Of a stretch of 64,000 bases of DNA, positions 62,808 to 64,000 are shown piece after piece (the stretch's first letter is position 1; each line of letters starts with the position of its first letter). Origin of the DNA: Sphingobium sp. 15-1 (lineage in GTDB: Bacteria; Pseudomonadota; Alphaproteobacteria; Sphingomonadales; Sphingomonadaceae). Below the pieces are notes generated by a model. It was given only the letters and a program-made list of their open reading frames with translations. It had not been told where the DNA came from and did not search any database. The stretch spans positions 1,302,001 to 1,366,000 of the forward strand of contig NZ_JABXJG010000001.1 of NCBI RefSeq assembly GCF_013375535.1, in the 5' to 3' direction. The position numbers and the translations under genes are program-made.

Positions 62808-64000
62808 TCTGCGGCCTCCGCGAAGCTCTCGCCATGGATCAGCTCGGCCGAGCATTGCTGCATCGTCGGGCTGGCGCGGCAGATGGCGTTGGTCAGGTAG
62901 AAATCCTTGATCGGTGAGCCAAACTCACCGGTCGCGCCGGTCGGGAGCGGCGGAATGGACCAGCCATAATCGGCCAGTCCCTCTTGCCCGAGCGCCGGAA
63001 CCGCCTTGGCCATTTCAGCGCGGAGCTGCTCGAAGCTGTCGAAGTTCAGGGTCGCGCCCAGCACTTCCGACAGCGCGCGGAGGATCGACCAATCCTCGCG
63101 GGCGTCGCCCGGCGCGAACACGGCCTTTTCGCCGCGCTGCACCCGACCTTCCAGATTGACATAGGTGCCCGCCTTTTCGGCATAGCTCGCGCCCGGCAGG
63201 ATCACGTCCGCCGCATGGGCGCCCTTGTCGCCATGGTGGCCGACATAGACCTTGAAGCTGTCCTCGAACGCCGAATAATCGACTTCGTCCGCGCCGAGCG
63301 AGAAGAGCAGCTTGGGCTTAGCGGCCGCTATAGCCTTGACGCCGCCTTCGACCGCATAGCCAAGCATCAGCCCGCCCATGCGCGCCGCCGCGAAGTGCAG
63401 GACATTATAGCCGTTCCAGCCCCGTCCTGAACCTGTCGAAGCGGCGTCCTTGATCAGGCCCAGCGTCTCGACCAGCGCCAGCGTGTCGCCATGCGCGCCG
63501 TCCTTGGCCAGCACGCCGCCGCCGACGATCATTGCCGGACGGGCCGCCTTACCGAAGGCCTCGACCACCGCTTCCGGCAGCTTGGCGAGCAGCGAGGCGT
63601 CGTTACCCAGCCATTCGACCTTATAGGTGAGGTCGACCTGCGGGCCGAGGGCGAAGACCTTCGCGCCCTTCTTGATCGCCTTGCGGATGCGGGTGTTCAC
63701 CAGCGGCGCTTCCCAGCGCAGATTGGTGCCAACCAGCAGGATCACGTCAGCGGTCTCCAGACCGGCCAGCGTCGTGTTGAAGTTCACCGCCGACAGGCTC
63801 GACACATCATAGGCAAGGCCGGTTTGACGACCTTCGAGCAGGTTACCGCCCAGCTTCTCGACCAGCGCCTTACCCGCGAACATCGTCTCGCAGTCGAGCA
63901 GATCACCGGCCAGAGCCGCGACCGAACCGCCATGTTTGACGGTGGCAATCGCCGCGAAAGCCTCGTTCCAGGTCGCCGGAACCAGCTTGCCGTCCTTGCG
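62804..64000 (-). CDS. nuoG: NADH-quinone oxidoreductase subunit G, C-terminal part (cut by window edge)
   Basis: The frame is open to the window end; 398 codons are visible and the N-terminal iron-sulphur domains lie outside. This is the molybdopterin-oxidoreductase-like domain: [54 protein letters not shown] and [33 protein letters not shown] sequence. Between LGLIKD and [11 protein letters not shown] it carries AASTGSGRG, encoded by a fragment resembling a palindromic repeat (63422-63442). That stretch may be a lineage-specific insertion. Confidence 0.94.
   Translation of the reverse strand, partial: RKDGKLVPATWNEAFAAIATVKHGGSVAALAGDLLDCETMFAGKALVEKLGGNLLEGRQTGLAYDVSSLSAVNFNTTLAGLETADVILLVGTNLRWEAPLVNTRIRKAIKKGAKVFALGPQVDLTYKVEWLGNDASLLAKLPEAVVEAFGKAARPAMIVGGGVLAKDGAHGDTLALVETLGLIKDAASTGSGRGWNGYNVLHFAAARMGGLMLGYAVEGGVKAIAAAKPKLLFSLGADEVDYSAFEDSFKVYVGHHGDKGAHAADVILPGASYAEKAGTYVNLEGRVQRGEKAVFAPGDAREDWSILRALSEVLGATLNFDSFEQLRAEMAKAVPALGQEGLADYGWSIPPLPTGATGEFGSPIKDFYLTNAICRASPTMQQCSAELIHGESFAEAAE
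63422..63442. repeat. REP-like fragment inside nuoG coding sequence
   Basis: CCGTCCTGAACCTGTCGAAG resembles the CGTCCTGAACCTGTCGAAG-type half repeats common between sphingomonad genes. In frame it encodes STGSG-type residues in a surface region of NuoG. No inverse copy lies next to it. Confidence 0.5.

Overview
The window is high-GC, tightly packed alphaproteobacterial DNA. It is most likely from a sphingomonad (Sphingobium or Sphingomonas type). The support is a complete PhyR-NepR-EcfG general stress locus with a PhyP-like kinase, an XrtA/PEP-CTERM regulatory trio (prsR, prsK and a TIGR03013-type glycosyltransferase), a DUF1467 gene beside ribonuclease J and the nuo operon, many ATGA-type gene overlaps, and several families of short palindromic intergenic repeats. 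No rRNA, tRNA, CRISPR array, phage or transposase gene was seen.

Layout. 1-6262: the end of an anchor protein, a DUF1624 membrane protein, then a TonB-dependent siderophore receptor followed by a PepSY membrane protein and a 2-hydroxyacid dehydrogenase. 6636-25188: a large catabolic block. It holds a HAD hydrolase, a FAD amine oxidase-like protein, a complete peptide/opine-type ABC importer with a fused double ATPase, a three-subunit HcnABC/opine-dehydrogenase-like flavoenzyme, two aldehyde dehydrogenases, a GNAT protein, tartrate dehydrogenase, a class III aminotransferase, an Lrp regulator and an M20 amidohydrolase. Together they suggest uptake and oxidation of an amine, opine or acylated amino acid. 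25345-31680: a copper island (copB2, copB, copA; copC, copD) controlled by a CnrYXH-like anti-sigma, metal sensor and ECF sigma module. Three matching promoter-like motifs lie in front of the sigma operon, copCD and copA.

31901-36148: assorted housekeeping genes (hydroxyacid dehydrogenase, SH3 protein, POT peptide transporter, nitroreductase, GntR regulator). 36276-41094: PEP-CTERM regulators and glycosyltransferase. 41314-45744: the general stress response locus, including a 44-residue membrane protein under a textbook EcfG-type promoter. 45983-51384: tgt, a small ORF, an RpfF-like DSF synthase placed tail-to-tail with a membrane GGDEF-EAL protein, and a GNAT protein. 51864-64000: the minus-strand run nuoG(partial)-H-I-J-K-L-M-N, birA, coaX, rnj and DUF1467.

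The three most interesting signals are the ECF promoter motif shared across the copper island, the adjacency of an RpfF homologue to a c-di-GMP enzyme, and the 44-residue stress-promoter gene. All family assignments come from reading motifs by eye; no database search was run.
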